In this document: piece by piece, positions 1 through 9,004 of the stretch | Layout: every line of letters begins with the position of its first letter | How positions within the stretch are numbered: position 1 is the first letter of the stretch | Assembly: GCF_004022565.1 (NCBI RefSeq) | Contig: NZ_CP022987.1 | Location: forward strand, 3,100,001-3,164,000 | Direction: 5' to 3' | Origin: Pollutimonas thiosulfatoxidans | GTDB lineage: Bacteria; Pseudomonadota; Gammaproteobacteria; Burkholderiales; Burkholderiaceae_B | DNA: 64,000 nucleotides | Translations under genes and position numbers: made by a program | Notes under the pieces: generated by a model | Databases searched by the model: none | Told to the model about the DNA's origin: nothing | The model's input: the letters and a program-made list of their open reading frames with translations, nothing else

Positions 1-101
1 TGATTGACTCTGGGGCCTCCGGGCATATCCTTGACCTGCGCACCAGCAACGCCCGCCATAAGCAATGCGCCGGTGCCCAGTAACCCTCTCAACTTCTTCA
101 T
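1..101 (-). CDS. coxB: Cytochrome c oxidase subunit II, N-terminal fragment
   Basis: Only the first 33 codons are inside the window; the gene continues off the left edge. The visible part is a classic signal peptide (start MKKLRGLLGTG, cleavage near AGAQ) followed by a mature start VKDMPGGPRVN that I recognise from betaproteobacterial cytochrome c oxidase subunit II. The start codon is preceded by a GAGGT ribosome-binding site. Subunit II carries the CuA centre and receives electrons from cytochrome c in the aa3-type terminal oxidase, but neither the membrane helices nor the CuA motif can be checked here. An FNR-type palindrome lies just upstream. Confidence 0.75.
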   Translation of the reverse strand, partial: MKKLRGLLGTGALLMAGVAGAQVKDMPGGPRVN

Positions 102-136
102 GCTGACCTCGAAATACGACGTGCCCATGCCTAAGG

Positions 137-150
137 TTGATCTTGATCAA
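137..150. promoter_or_regulatory. FNR/ANR-type binding site upstream of coxB
   Basis: TTGATCTTGATCAA is a perfect match to the FNR/ANR/DNR consensus TTGAT-N4-ATCAA. It ends 36 bases before the coxB start codon (minus strand), a position that would overlap the promoter and so fits repression of the aa3 oxidase at low oxygen. Function is inferred from the match and the neighbour only. Confidence 0.6.
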
Positions 151-358
151 AGGATCCGATCAAAGACGATAGTGGGGGCACACAATTATTGGACGGCAGG
201 CTTAAAATGGTGCTGCGATGCTACCTGCTCGAATTTACTTAAATGACTGCAGAATTATAGCGAACTAGCGCCGACCGTGGGTTGACGTCCACACAAGCGT
301 ATGTTGGGCTTGCTGGAAGAGCCTGCGATGGCCGCCCTGCTTACACTACAATTGCCCG

Positions 359-1192
359 ATGAACGATGCACACGCACGCACGTTGATGCCTGCCCTGGAA
401 GCGCGGTATCGACAGCTTTTCAAGCGTATTCAGCAGTTGCCTCCCGCCGGTTCGCGGCCCTTGACGGTCAATGGGCGAGTGGCCGGCTGGATCACTTCCA
501 AGGCCACCAGTCACTTAAGTGGCCTGCCTGGCGTCCACATTGAAGCCGAGGCCGTGCATATCAGCGCCGCGCCGCGCGATCGCCTGTCCCTTAATGCCGT
601 CCTGGCGCGTCTTGCCGATGCGCTGAAAGATACCGGATGCCTGCGAGGCTGGCGCAATGAACTTCTGGATGTGTTCGGCGAAGGCCGGCGCCTTGCTGTC
701 ATCGAACGGGCCGCCATGCGGCCCTTGGGGCTATTGACCAAAGCCGTGCACCTTAATGCATGGTCGCCTGACGGGCGGCTATGGATTGCACGTCGTGCCG
801 CCAGCAAATCGTCGGATCCCGATATGTGGGATACGCTGGTCGGTGGTTTGGCTTGTTCGGGTGAAAGCCTGGATGTCTCCTTGATACGAGAAAGTAACGA
901 AGAGGCGGGCCTGGTCGAACAAGACATCGCGGCCCGTACGCCGCTGCATATCATTTTGCGCATGCATCGCCGTTTGCCCGAGGGTTATCAGGTCGAGGAT
1001 GTACTGGTCAGCGATTGCGTGCTCGACGAATCGGTACAGCCAACGAATCTTGACGGCGAAGTCAGTGAGATTCGGCTGGTGCCCATAGCCGAGCTTTGGG
1101 ACATGGTGCTGCAAGGCGCGTTTACGCGCGAAGCCGAGCTGGTGGTGCTGGATGGCTTGAAGAGGCAAATAACGCAGAAGTCGCCGGCATAG
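359..1192 (+). CDS. Nudix hydrolase with DUF4743-type N-terminus
   Basis: This 277-residue protein has a complete Nudix box G163-x5-E169-x7-R177-E178-x2-E181-E182-x-G184-L185, the Mg-binding catalytic motif of nucleoside-diphosphate-linked hydrolases. The ~130 residues in front of it resemble the N-terminal domain that accompanies Nudix domains in thiamine-pyrophosphokinase-related proteins (DUF4743). The substrate cannot be told from sequence. No convincing ribosome-binding site precedes the ATG, so the start is less certain. It lies between coxB (divergent) and the PhaM-like gene. Confidence 0.85.
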   Translation: MNDAHARTLMPALEARYRQLFKRIQQLPPAGSRPLTVNGRVAGWITSKATSHLSGLPGVHIEAEAVHISAAPRDRLSLNAVLARLADALKDTGCLRGWRNELLDVFGEGRRLAVIERAAMRPLGLLTKAVHLNAWSPDGRLWIARRAASKSSDPDMWDTLVGGLACSGESLDVSLIRESNEEAGLVEQDIAARTPLHIILRMHRRLPEGYQVEDVLVSDCVLDESVQPTNLDGEVSEIRLVPIAELWDMVLQGAFTREAELVVLDGLKRQITQKSPA

Positions 1193-1291
1193 GTCGGCTG
1201 GCGGGTTGTTGTGCTTCGGTTTAAGCTATGCAAACGGCCGCAGCCGCACTGCCGTCAGCCTGTACTTAATGAACGCCTTCAAGGAGTTGTT

Positions 1292-1996
1292 ATGGCTACC
1301 CAAAAACCTAATCCCTTTGTGCTGCCAGGCTTTGGACAAAGCGGCGACATGGCGCAAAACCCCATCATGGCCAGCATGGAAATGATGCGTCAGGCATGGC
1401 AAGGGCTGGCAGCGACCTCTGGGCTCGAGCAGGCGGCCATGGCCACCCCCATGTCGCTCGAAGAGCTCGATCGGCGAATTGCCGACCTCAGGGCAGTGGA
1501 AAACTGGCTCCGACTTAACCTGTCCATGCTATCCAGCACCATACAGGGGATGGAGGTTCAGCGGTCCACTATCGCTACCCTCAAATCATTCATGTCGACG
1601 GCGGCCCAGGCCGGCCAGCACCCTGAAGGCCGCTCACCGCTGGACGTCGTGTTGGGCCTTCATCCCGAAGGCGAGGCGCCGGCTGCTAAACCGCCTGCCG
1701 GCAAACCGCAGACGGAAGCGCAGCAAGAAGCCGACGCGTCGGCCCCGGCCGATGCGGCTGCAGCGCAGGCTTCCGCCGCAGCACAGGGGTGGTGGGACAT
1801 GCTGCAGAAGCAGTTCGACACGCTGGCCGCTGCCACCACGGCCACCTTGCACAATGCCGAATCTTCCGCGGCATCAAGCGACGCGCCGCGCAAAGCTGCC
1901 CGCAAGTCAACGACAGGTTCAGCCCCCCGCAAAACGGCCACCAAGAAGGCAGCGGCCCGCAAGCGCGCCAGTACCCGCGGCTCGGGCGCCAAATAG
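1292..1996 (+). CDS. phaM: PhaM-family polyhydroxyalkanoate granule protein
   Basis: A 234-residue protein beginning MATQKPNPFVLPGFG, with the helical segment (about 30-110, MSLEELDRRIADLRAVENWL) typical of the PhaM family. Known PhaM binds PHB synthase PhaC, activates it and tethers granules to the nucleoid. The C-terminal third is Ala/Pro-rich and ends in a Lys/Arg/Ala/Thr tail (about 200-234) like histone H1, consistent with DNA binding. The start was chosen at the ATG after AAGGAG rather than an in-frame codon 27 residues upstream. No PHA synthase gene is nearby. Confidence 0.8.
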   Translation: MATQKPNPFVLPGFGQSGDMAQNPIMASMEMMRQAWQGLAATSGLEQAAMATPMSLEELDRRIADLRAVENWLRLNLSMLSSTIQGMEVQRSTIATLKSFMSTAAQAGQHPEGRSPLDVVLGLHPEGEAPAAKPPAGKPQTEAQQEADASAPADAAAAQASAAAQGWWDMLQKQFDTLAAATTATLHNAESSAASSDAPRKAARKSTTGSAPRKTATKKAAARKRASTRGSGAK

Positions 1997-2044
1997 CCGG
2001 TTTCGCGGTATCCTGATCGTTTCCTGTCTCACGCCTCTTACGCT

Positions 2045-3418
2045 ATGTTGAACGTTGTTATTCTCGCTGCCGGCCTGGGCAAGCGCATGCAATCCGATCT
2101 GCCCAAAGTGCTGCATCCGCTGGCCGGCAAACCCATGCTGGCTCATGTGCTGGACAATGCGCGCCTGCTCGAACCGGACCGCATTGTGGTGGTGGTTGGG
2201 CACGGAGCGGACCGAGTACGCGAGGCGTTCTCGGCCCAGGAAGACCTGGCGTTTGCCTTGCAAAGTCCGCAGCAGGGTACGGGTCATGCCGTGCAGCAGG
2301 CCGCCGCGCTGCTGGTGGAAAACCAGAACGCGGACGACGTTACGCTGGTGCTGTATGGCGATGTGCCGCTGGTTCAGTCAGCTACCTTGGCGCGCTTGCT
2401 CGAGGCTCGTGCCGGCGGTCTGGCGGTATTGACCGAAGAGCTCGCCGATGCCACTGGCTACGGGCGCATAGTGCGTAACCAGCAAGGCGATATCGTGCGC
2501 ATTGTCGAGCATAAAGACGCCAGCGAGGCAGAGCACGCCATCAGGGAGGTCAACACCGGCATCCTGGCTGCGCCTACGGCCAAGCTTAAAGACTGGTTGC
2601 AACGCATCCGCAATGACAACGCCCAGGGCGAATATTATCTGACCGATATCGTTGGCCTGGCGGTCCAGGACGGCGTGGGTGTGCATGCCGCCCACCCCGA
2701 GCAGCCCTGGGAGACCTTGGGCGTTAACAGCCGTGTGCAGCAAGCGCAACTGGAGCGCCACTGGCAAGCCGAACAGGCCCGTCGCCTGCTCGAACAAGGC
2801 GTAACGCTGGCCGATCCTGCCCGGTTCGATTTGCGCGGCAGCCTGCAATGCGGTCGCGACGTCTTTATTGATGTGGGCTGCGTGTTTCAGGGCAGGGTCG
2901 AGCTGGCCGACGGCGTACGCATCGGCCCGCATTGCGTCATTACCGATGCCGTCATCGGCCCCGGCACCCAGGTCGAGGCCTTCAGCCATGTCGAACAGGC
3001 GCGCGTCGCGGACCAGGCACGCATCGGCCCTTATGCGCGGCTGCGGCCCGGCGCCGACATCGGCCCGCATGCTCATGTAGGCAACTTCGTTGAAATCAAG
3101 AAAAGCGTGCTGGGCAAGGGTTCCAAGGCCAATCACCTGGCCTATATCGGCGATGCCCAGATAGGCGAGCGCGTGAACATCGGCGCGGGCACCATCACTT
3201 GCAACTACGACGGCGTCAACAAGTTCCAGACCATTATTGAGGACGACGCGTTCATCGGATCAGATAGCCAGTTGGTAGCGCCGGTGCGCGTGGGCAAGGG
3301 CGCTACGCTGGGCGCGGGCACGACCTTGTCCCGGGATGCGCCCGCCGGCCAGTTGACCCTGTCCCGTTCGACGCAAAAGACGATCGAGAACTGGAAGCGG
3401 CCAGTCAAGAAGTCCTGA
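2045..3418 (+). CDS. glmU: Bifunctional GlmU uridyltransferase/acetyltransferase
   Basis: 457 residues, essentially the length of E. coli GlmU. The N-terminal Rossmann domain opens with the nucleotidyltransferase signature LAAGLGKRM followed by PKVLHPLAGKPM; the C-terminal half is a left-handed beta-helix of hexapeptide repeats (IGPHCVI, IGPYARL, IGAGTITCNYDG). It acetylates GlcN-1-P and then transfers UMP to give UDP-GlcNAc, needed for peptidoglycan, LPS and, after epimerisation, Pel. The stop overlaps the next start by one base (TGATG). glmS, the first enzyme of the same pathway, lies 3 kb downstream. Confidence 0.97.
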   Translation: MLNVVILAAGLGKRMQSDLPKVLHPLAGKPMLAHVLDNARLLEPDRIVVVVGHGADRVREAFSAQEDLAFALQSPQQGTGHAVQQAAALLVENQNADDVTLVLYGDVPLVQSATLARLLEARAGGLAVLTEELADATGYGRIVRNQQGDIVRIVEHKDASEAEHAIREVNTGILAAPTAKLKDWLQRIRNDNAQGEYYLTDIVGLAVQDGVGVHAAHPEQPWETLGVNSRVQQAQLERHWQAEQARRLLEQGVTLADPARFDLRGSLQCGRDVFIDVGCVFQGRVELADGVRIGPHCVITDAVIGPGTQVEAFSHVEQARVADQARIGPYARLRPGADIGPHAHVGNFVEIKKSVLGKGSKANHLAYIGDAQIGERVNIGAGTITCNYDGVNKFQTIIEDDAFIGSDSQLVAPVRVGKGATLGAGTTLSRDAPAGQLTLSRSTQKTIENWKRPVKKS

Positions 3419-4815
3419 TGACGACACCGGGGGCTCAGGATTCCACACGTAAATCCGGGGCGCCTGCAGATGGGCTGCAGGCGCCCCGGCGACACTGGGC
3501 GACGCTGACACTGCTGCTGGCCATTACCGTTACTGTGCTGGACTCCAGCATGGTCAATGTGGCGCTACCGGCCATTGCACAGTCCCTGGGCATTCGTCCG
3601 GCTGCGGTCGTTTGGGTGGTGATCGCCTATAACCTGACGGTGGTTGTCTCGCTGCTGCCGCTGTCTGCCGTTGCCGAGCGCATCGGATTCAGGCGGATGT
3701 TCCTATGGGGCATGGGCTTGTTCCTGCTGGCGTCGCTCTCTTCCGCGGCGTCCACCTCTCTGACCTGGCTGACCTTGTCGCGCATGACGCAAGGACTGGG
3801 GTCGGCCATGATGATGTGTTTGTTCGGCGGCCTGGTACGCAATATTTATCCGCTGAACAAGCTGGGCATGGGGCTAAGCCTCAATGCCATGACCGTGGGC
3901 TTGATGGCCGTGCTGGGCCCCACCGTGGGGGCTTTTATCCTGGAGCTGGCCTCGTGGCAGTGGGTGTTCCTGGTCAACATACCCATAGGCTTGGCCACCT
4001 ACTTCGGTGCGCGTTTTTTTCCCGATGTGCCCCGTAACCGCGGTCGCTTCGACTGGATAGGTTGCCTGCTTAGTGTGCCCCTGTTCGGCCTGTCTATTAT
4101 TGGCCTGGATGCGATCGTCAAGGATCCGGCCAGGGCTGCCTTGTGTTTCATCCTGGCGGCGTTGGCGGCTTGGGTGCTGCTGCGCCGCTCTCGCGACCAG
4201 GTGGCGCCGGTTTTTCCCGTGGACTTGCTGCGCATCAAACCCATCGCTTATGCGGTCGGCGCGTCGGCGTTCTCGTTCGCCGCCCAGATGTCGGCATTTG
4301 TGGCGTTGCCTTTCTATTTCACCCACACCTTGCAGTATTCGTACGCTGAAGTTGGCGTGTTGCTGGGTGCGTGGTCGCTGGGTGTGGCTGGCATGGCGCC
4401 GGTGGCCGGCATATTGTCGGGCCGGTATTCGATAGCGCTGCTTTGCGGAATTGGCGCGGGCGGCATGGCCGTTGGAATGTTGGGCCTGCTGCTATTGCCC
4501 GCCACGGCCGCCTTCTTTGCCCTGATGGGTTTCATGCTGCTGGGCGGCGTGGGTTTCGGTTTCTTCCAGACCCCGAATAATCGGGCCCTGCTGGCGGGCG
4601 CGCCCCGGCATCGGAGCGGGGCGGCCGGGGGCATGCAGGCCACAACGCGTGTCTTCGGGCAGAGTTTCGGTACGGCGCTGGTTGCCGTGGCCTTCAACAT
4701 CAGTCCTGCCAACGGCGCCGTGATCGGGGTGTCTGCCTCGATTGTTTGCGCTTTGGTGGCCATGGGCATCAACGTAGCGCGGCATCGCAGCCCGGTACCC
4801 GATCTGGACCTATAG
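3418..4815 (+). CDS. MFS transporter, DHA2 (EmrB/QacA-like) family
   Basis: A 465-residue polytopic membrane protein. The first helix carries the DHA2 signature LDSSMVNVALPAIA; further helices run throughout, with a conserved motif-C-like stretch GPTVGAFILELASWQWVF. Family members are proton-coupled drug or metabolite exporters of the inner membrane. It is translationally coupled to glmU by a one-base overlap and is followed closely by a glycosyltransferase. The substrate cannot be predicted. Confidence 0.88.
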   Translation: MTTPGAQDSTRKSGAPADGLQAPRRHWATLTLLLAITVTVLDSSMVNVALPAIAQSLGIRPAAVVWVVIAYNLTVVVSLLPLSAVAERIGFRRMFLWGMGLFLLASLSSAASTSLTWLTLSRMTQGLGSAMMMCLFGGLVRNIYPLNKLGMGLSLNAMTVGLMAVLGPTVGAFILELASWQWVFLVNIPIGLATYFGARFFPDVPRNRGRFDWIGCLLSVPLFGLSIIGLDAIVKDPARAALCFILAALAAWVLLRRSRDQVAPVFPVDLLRIKPIAYAVGASAFSFAAQMSAFVALPFYFTHTLQYSYAEVGVLLGAWSLGVAGMAPVAGILSGRYSIALLCGIGAGGMAVGMLGLLLLPATAAFFALMGFMLLGGVGFGFFQTPNNRALLAGAPRHRSGAAGGMQATTRVFGQSFGTALVAVAFNISPANGAVIGVSASIVCALVAMGINVARHRSPVPDLDL

Positions 4816-4824
4816 TCTGCCCCT

Positions 4825-5874
4825 ATGAATATTCTGCAATTGAATTTCGAGCGTGGATGGCGTGGCGGAGAAAGGCAAACCCTGTTGTGCATGGAGCAAT
4901 TCCGAGCGGCCGGCCATGAAGTCGCGTTGCTGGCCCGTCGCGGTGGCGAACTGGCTTTGCGCGCGCGCGCCGCTGGCTTTGTCGTACACGAGTTCGGCAA
5001 TGCAATGGGGGTGGCGGCGTTTTTGCTGCGCAAGCGCAGCGCTTACGACATCTTGCACGCTCAAACAGCCAATATGCTGACCTGGTTGGCGCTGCTGAAG
5101 CCTTATCTATCAGCGCCCGTGGTGTTTACACGGCGCACTGCTTTCCCCGTCCCAGCCAAGCGCGAGGCGCGCACCGCCTGGAAGTGGCGCAAAGTGGACC
5201 TGATGGTGGCCATCAGCCAGGCTGCGGCGCAAGAGCCTGAGCGTCTGGGGGTGAGCACGCAGGTGATTCCCAGCGCCATACAGCCGCGCCCTTTGGATGC
5301 CGATCATTTGCAGTCATTCTCGCAAGCCTGGAATCTGCGGGGCAGGCTGGTGCTTGCCACTGCGGCCGCCATGACGAAAGAGAAGGACCCCTGCACACTG
5401 ATTCGGGCGGTACACGAGCTAAGCCGCCGGCGGGACGACTTCGTTTTTCTGCACCTGGGTGCGGGAGGCGACAGTGAATCGCAGGCGCGGTCCCTGGTGC
5501 GGGAACTGGGCTTGGAAGAGCAGTATCTCTTTACCGGATTCCAGGAAGGTATTGAAGACCTATACCGCCTGATGGATGGCTTCGTGCTCAGTTCGCGTCA
5601 CGAAGCATTGGGCACGAGCGTATTGGATGCATTTCAGTATGGTGTTCCCGTCGTCGCGACCGACACCGGGGGGCTGAGCGAGATTCTTGCGGACGGACGC
5701 GGGCTATTGTGCCCGGTGGGCGATCACGTCGCCATGGCCATGGCGATGGACCGCGTGCTGTCTGATCGCGTGATGCGCGCCAGCATGATAGAGGTTGCAC
5801 GCGACTATGTGCGCCAGGAACATGACGCTGTCGTCATGGGGGCACGGTATCTGAACGTATACGCGGGGCTCTGA
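4825..5874 (+). CDS. Glycosyltransferase family 4 (GT-B fold)
   Basis: 349 residues with an N-terminal GT4-like opening (NILQLNFERGWRGGERQT) and a C-terminal donor-binding domain containing GFQEGIEDLYRLMDGFVLSSRHEALGTSVLDAFQYGVPVVATDTGG. The usual EX7E element is present as E...D (EALGTSVLD), a conservative change. It probably transfers a sugar onto a lipopolysaccharide or other surface glycan, but donor and acceptor are unknown. It starts 10 bases after the MFS gene and ends 9 bases before the convergent Lrp-type gene. Confidence 0.88.
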   Translation: MNILQLNFERGWRGGERQTLLCMEQFRAAGHEVALLARRGGELALRARAAGFVVHEFGNAMGVAAFLLRKRSAYDILHAQTANMLTWLALLKPYLSAPVVFTRRTAFPVPAKREARTAWKWRKVDLMVAISQAAAQEPERLGVSTQVIPSAIQPRPLDADHLQSFSQAWNLRGRLVLATAAAMTKEKDPCTLIRAVHELSRRRDDFVFLHLGAGGDSESQARSLVRELGLEEQYLFTGFQEGIEDLYRLMDGFVLSSRHEALGTSVLDAFQYGVPVVATDTGGLSEILADGRGLLCPVGDHVAMAMAMDRVLSDRVMRASMIEVARDYVRQEHDAVVMGARYLNVYAGL

Positions 5875-5883
5875 ACAAATCCC

Positions 5884-6360
5884 CTAGTCGCTAAGCGGAA
5901 TACGCGTCTCGAACTTGGCGCGGTGCACCGAAAAGAAACTGCGCACATTGCGTACATTCGCCTTGGAGGTAAAGGCTCGATGTGCCAAGGCGTGGTAGGC
6001 CGGCATGTCGGCCACTTGCGCAACAAGGATGAAGTCAGGGCCGGGCGTAACCCGATAGCACTGCAAGATGGCGGCCTCTGTCACGATGCCGGCCTCGAAC
6101 GCATCGAGCTGTTCGGCTGTTTGAACATCCAGGGTGATTTCGATGATGGCGGTCAGCCGACTGCCCAGCTTCTCGGGACTCAGGATGGCCACCTGCTTTT
6201 CGATGACGCCGGTCTCGGTCAGGCGGCGTACCCGACGCAAGCATGTTGGGGCGGAGGCGTGGACGCGTTCGGCCAAATCCTGGTTCGTCAGCGCGCTGTT
6301 GGCTTGCAGTTGTTCAAGAATGCGCAGATCGAGGTCGTCCAGCGCCAGGATGTTGTCCAT
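5884..6360 (-). CDS. Lrp/AsnC family transcriptional regulator
   Basis: 158 residues, the normal length for the family. The N-terminal winged HTH (LDLRILEQLQANSALTNQDLAERV, recognition helix APTCLRRVRRLTETGVI) is followed by a RAM/AsnC ligand-binding domain with GPDFILVAQVADMPAYHALA. Such proteins sense amino acids and form octamers. The gene is transcribed away from glmS and the shared 146-bp region carries a small Lrp-box-like palindrome, so self-regulation or glmS control is possible. Confidence 0.92.
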   Translation of the reverse strand: MDNILALDDLDLRILEQLQANSALTNQDLAERVHASAPTCLRRVRRLTETGVIEKQVAILSPEKLGSRLTAIIEITLDVQTAEQLDAFEAGIVTEAAILQCYRVTPGPDFILVAQVADMPAYHALAHRAFTSKANVRNVRSFFSVHRAKFETRIPLSD

Positions 6361-6440
6361 AAATTACGTGATTGCTACTTTTAAGAAAGAATATTGCGTG
6401 ATGTTTTGATACAGAAATAATAGAGCGGAAAAGCGCAGAT

Positions 6441-6452
6441 TAAGAAATCTTA
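6441..6452. promoter_or_regulatory. Possible Lrp-type palindrome in lrp-glmS intergenic region
   Basis: TAAGAAATCTTA has inverted 5-base arms (TAAGA/TCTTA) around AA in an AT-rich stretch between the divergent Lrp-type gene and glmS. It resembles the loose Lrp consensus but is short; role is inferred from position. Confidence 0.3.
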
Positions 6453-6506
6453 TTTCGTCTATTCTTGCGCACAATAGCACATCAGACCAAATATTGGAGC
6501 AAGTCT

Positions 6507-8339
6507 ATGTGTGGCATTGTCGGCGCCGTGGCGCAGCGGGATATCGTCCCTATTCTTCTTGAGGGCCTCAAACGCCTGGAGTATCGCGGTTACGACTCCT
6601 GCGGTATTGCCGTGCATGCCGATGGTCAGTTGCGCCGCGCCCGCAGTACCGAGCGCGTTGCAGAGTTGCAGGCTCAGGTCGAAAAGGACGCCATTGACGG
6701 TTTTACCGGTATCGCGCACACCCGCTGGGCCACGCACGGCGCGCCGGCCACGCATAATGCGCACCCGCATTTTTCGGGGCAAAGCAAAGGCTCCGCGCGC
6801 ATCGCACTGGTGCATAACGGCATTATCGAAAATCACGATGACTTGCGCAGTGAGCTGCAGGCGGCCGGCTATGTTTTTGAAAGCCAGACCGATACCGAGG
6901 TCGTGGCCCACCTGGTCGACCATTTGTATGCCGGCGACCTTTTTGAAGCTGTGCAGCAGGCCACGCGCCGGCTCACCGGAGCCTACGCCATCGCCGTATT
7001 TTGTGGCGACGAGCCCCACCGCGTAGTCGGCGCAAGGCATGGCTCGCCCCTGGTGGTGGGCCGCGGCGTCAACGAGAATTTCCTGGCATCCGACGCCCTG
7101 GCCCTGGCCGGCACCACCGACCAGATCGTTTATTTGGAAGATGGCGACGTGGTCGACCTACAGTTGGGGCGTATCTGGGTGGTTGACATGGATGGCAGAC
7201 CCGTGGAAAGAGAAGTGCATACCGTACATGTGCACACGGGTGCTGCGGAACTTGGCCCCTATCGCCACTACATGCAAAAGGAAATCTTCGAACAACCCCG
7301 GGCGGTCAGCGACACGCTGCAAGACATCGAAAGCATCACGCCTGAGCTGTTTGGTGACGGCGCCTACAAGGTCTTCAAAGAGATCGATAATGTGTTGATC
7401 CTGGCTTGCGGCACCAGTTATTACGCGGGACTGACCGCGCGCTACTGGATAGAGTCCATCGCCAAGATTCCAGTAAACGTGGAAATCGCCAGCGAATATC
7501 GCTATCGCGACAGTGTGCCCAATCCGCGCACCCTGGTCGTGACGATCTCGCAATCCGGCGAAACCGCAGATACGCTGGCAGCCCTGAAGCACGCGCGTGG
7601 CCTGGGCATGCAGCACACGCTCACGATCTGCAACGTGGCGACCAGTGCCATGGTGCGCGAGTGCAAGCTGAATTACATCACGCGTGCCGGCGTCGAGATC
7701 GGTGTCGCGTCGACCAAAGCATTCACGACGCAGCTGACGGCGCTTTTCCTGTTGACCATGGCATTGGCGCAAGTGAAGGGCAAGCTTAGCGAGGAGCGCG
7801 AGGCCGACATGCTGAAGTCGCTGCGCCACTTGCCGGTCGCAATCGCCGCCGTGCTGGCGCTGGAGCCACAGATCATGGCCTGGGCAGATCGCTACGCCAG
7901 CAAGGAACACGCGCTGTTCCTGGGCCGCGGCATGCATTATCCGATTGCGCTGGAAGGCGCCTTGAAGCTGAAGGAAATCAGTTATATCCACGCCGAGGCC
8001 TACCCGGCCGGCGAACTGAAGCACGGCCCGCTGGCCCTGGTGACAGAGGCTATGCCCGTGGTCACCATTGCGCCGCATGACGAGTTGTTGGAGAAGCTGA
8101 AATCCAATATGCAGGAGGTGCATGCGCGCGGGGGCGAGCTATATGTGTTTGCCGACGCCGACACCAAGATCGTCAATAGTGACGGCATACATGTGATTCG
8201 CATGCCTGAAAACTACGGCAAGCTCTCGCCTATTCTGCACACGATACCGCTGCAGTTGCTGGCGTATCACACGGCGGTCGCGCGCGGCACCGATGTTGAT
8301 AAGCCAAGGAATTTGGCCAAGAGCGTGACGGTGGAGTGA
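6507..8339 (+). CDS. glmS: Glutamine--fructose-6-phosphate aminotransferase
   Basis: 610 residues, matching E. coli GlmS. It begins MCGIVGAVAQRD, so Cys2 becomes the N-terminal nucleophile of the glutaminase domain after Met removal; this fixes the start at this ATG, which follows GGAG. Two SIS domains follow (ILACGTSYYAG, ISQSGETADTL, then LGRGMHYPIALEGALKLKE), and the C-terminus DKPRNLAKSVTVE is the family hallmark. It makes glucosamine-6-phosphate from Fru-6-P and glutamine, the entry to UDP-GlcNAc made by GlmU upstream. Confidence 0.98.
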   Translation: MCGIVGAVAQRDIVPILLEGLKRLEYRGYDSCGIAVHADGQLRRARSTERVAELQAQVEKDAIDGFTGIAHTRWATHGAPATHNAHPHFSGQSKGSARIALVHNGIIENHDDLRSELQAAGYVFESQTDTEVVAHLVDHLYAGDLFEAVQQATRRLTGAYAIAVFCGDEPHRVVGARHGSPLVVGRGVNENFLASDALALAGTTDQIVYLEDGDVVDLQLGRIWVVDMDGRPVEREVHTVHVHTGAAELGPYRHYMQKEIFEQPRAVSDTLQDIESITPELFGDGAYKVFKEIDNVLILACGTSYYAGLTARYWIESIAKIPVNVEIASEYRYRDSVPNPRTLVVTISQSGETADTLAALKHARGLGMQHTLTICNVATSAMVRECKLNYITRAGVEIGVASTKAFTTQLTALFLLTMALAQVKGKLSEEREADMLKSLRHLPVAIAAVLALEPQIMAWADRYASKEHALFLGRGMHYPIALEGALKLKEISYIHAEAYPAGELKHGPLALVTEAMPVVTIAPHDELLEKLKSNMQEVHARGGELYVFADADTKIVNSDGIHVIRMPENYGKLSPILHTIPLQLLAYHTAVARGTDVDKPRNLAKSVTVE

Positions 8340-8344
8340 TCGAT

Positions 8345-8884
8345 TCAGATCTGCAGCAAATACGTTTGAGGCAGGGTGTGCATTGCGCTTTCGATCGCTG
8401 GTGCACCCTGTTCAAGGTACGCAACCAGTTCGGCAGTTGTCGATCCGCGCGTGAGCATCAAGCAGCTTACTTGGCCGTCGGCAACTTGCGTCGCGTGCCA
8501 ACAGCCCGTGTGCATAGAGATGCCTTTACCTGGGGGGATGTGAAATGCCTTCAAGGTGGCAAGATCCGGCCGGGGACCGGATGCGTCGGTTAAGGCAACG
8601 ATGTGGATCACCCCATGGGAACCTAAGGGGACGATGGCTTGTTCCGTTAGCCAGTGCACTTCCAGCGAGCTGACGATTCTGTCGTTCTTTCGATAGTTGA
8701 CCCACAGTACTTCGGGCTCGCCTTGATCGCCGCAATCGAAAAAATCTTGATGCCAAAAATCGGTTGCAGGGGCCGTGAAGGCTGGCTTGTCGTCGCCATA
8801 TGGCCGTCCCCATACCGTCCCGTAAGGAGCGAAGGCTTCGGAGCTGAGTTCTTCTACAAGTAGGGGCAAAGGTGTTGTAGCCAT
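8345..8884 (-). CDS. Ureidoglycolate lyase family protein
   Basis: A 179-residue cupin-type protein with the AllA family pattern: EAFAPYGTVWG near the N-terminus, LEVHWLTEQAIVPLG in the middle and HIPPGKGISMHTGCWHA near the core. AllA splits ureidoglycolate to glyoxylate and urea in purine (allantoin) degradation. No other allantoin genes flank it; it is a lone minus-strand gene convergent with glmS (5-base gap), so the physiological substrate is uncertain and I leave out a symbol. Confidence 0.8.
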   Translation of the reverse strand: MATTPLPLLVEELSSEAFAPYGTVWGRPYGDDKPAFTAPATDFWHQDFFDCGDQGEPEVLWVNYRKNDRIVSSLEVHWLTEQAIVPLGSHGVIHIVALTDASGPRPDLATLKAFHIPPGKGISMHTGCWHATQVADGQVSCLMLTRGSTTAELVAYLEQGAPAIESAMHTLPQTYLLQI

Positions 8885-9004
8885 AAGCGGTAATGTTAGC
8901 CCGAATGAGCCGCGTGGGCGGTCCCTGGCTTTGTCGAGGACACTCTGCTAGGCTGCGGCTAGTCAGGGTGTCGTCTACCTTGTATAACCGGGGGAATAGC
9001 CAGC

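Noticed and set aside
511..963. Long open frame on the minus strand within the Nudix gene
   Set aside because: It is a high-GC shadow of the Nudix gene, with no recognisable domain or ribosome-binding site.
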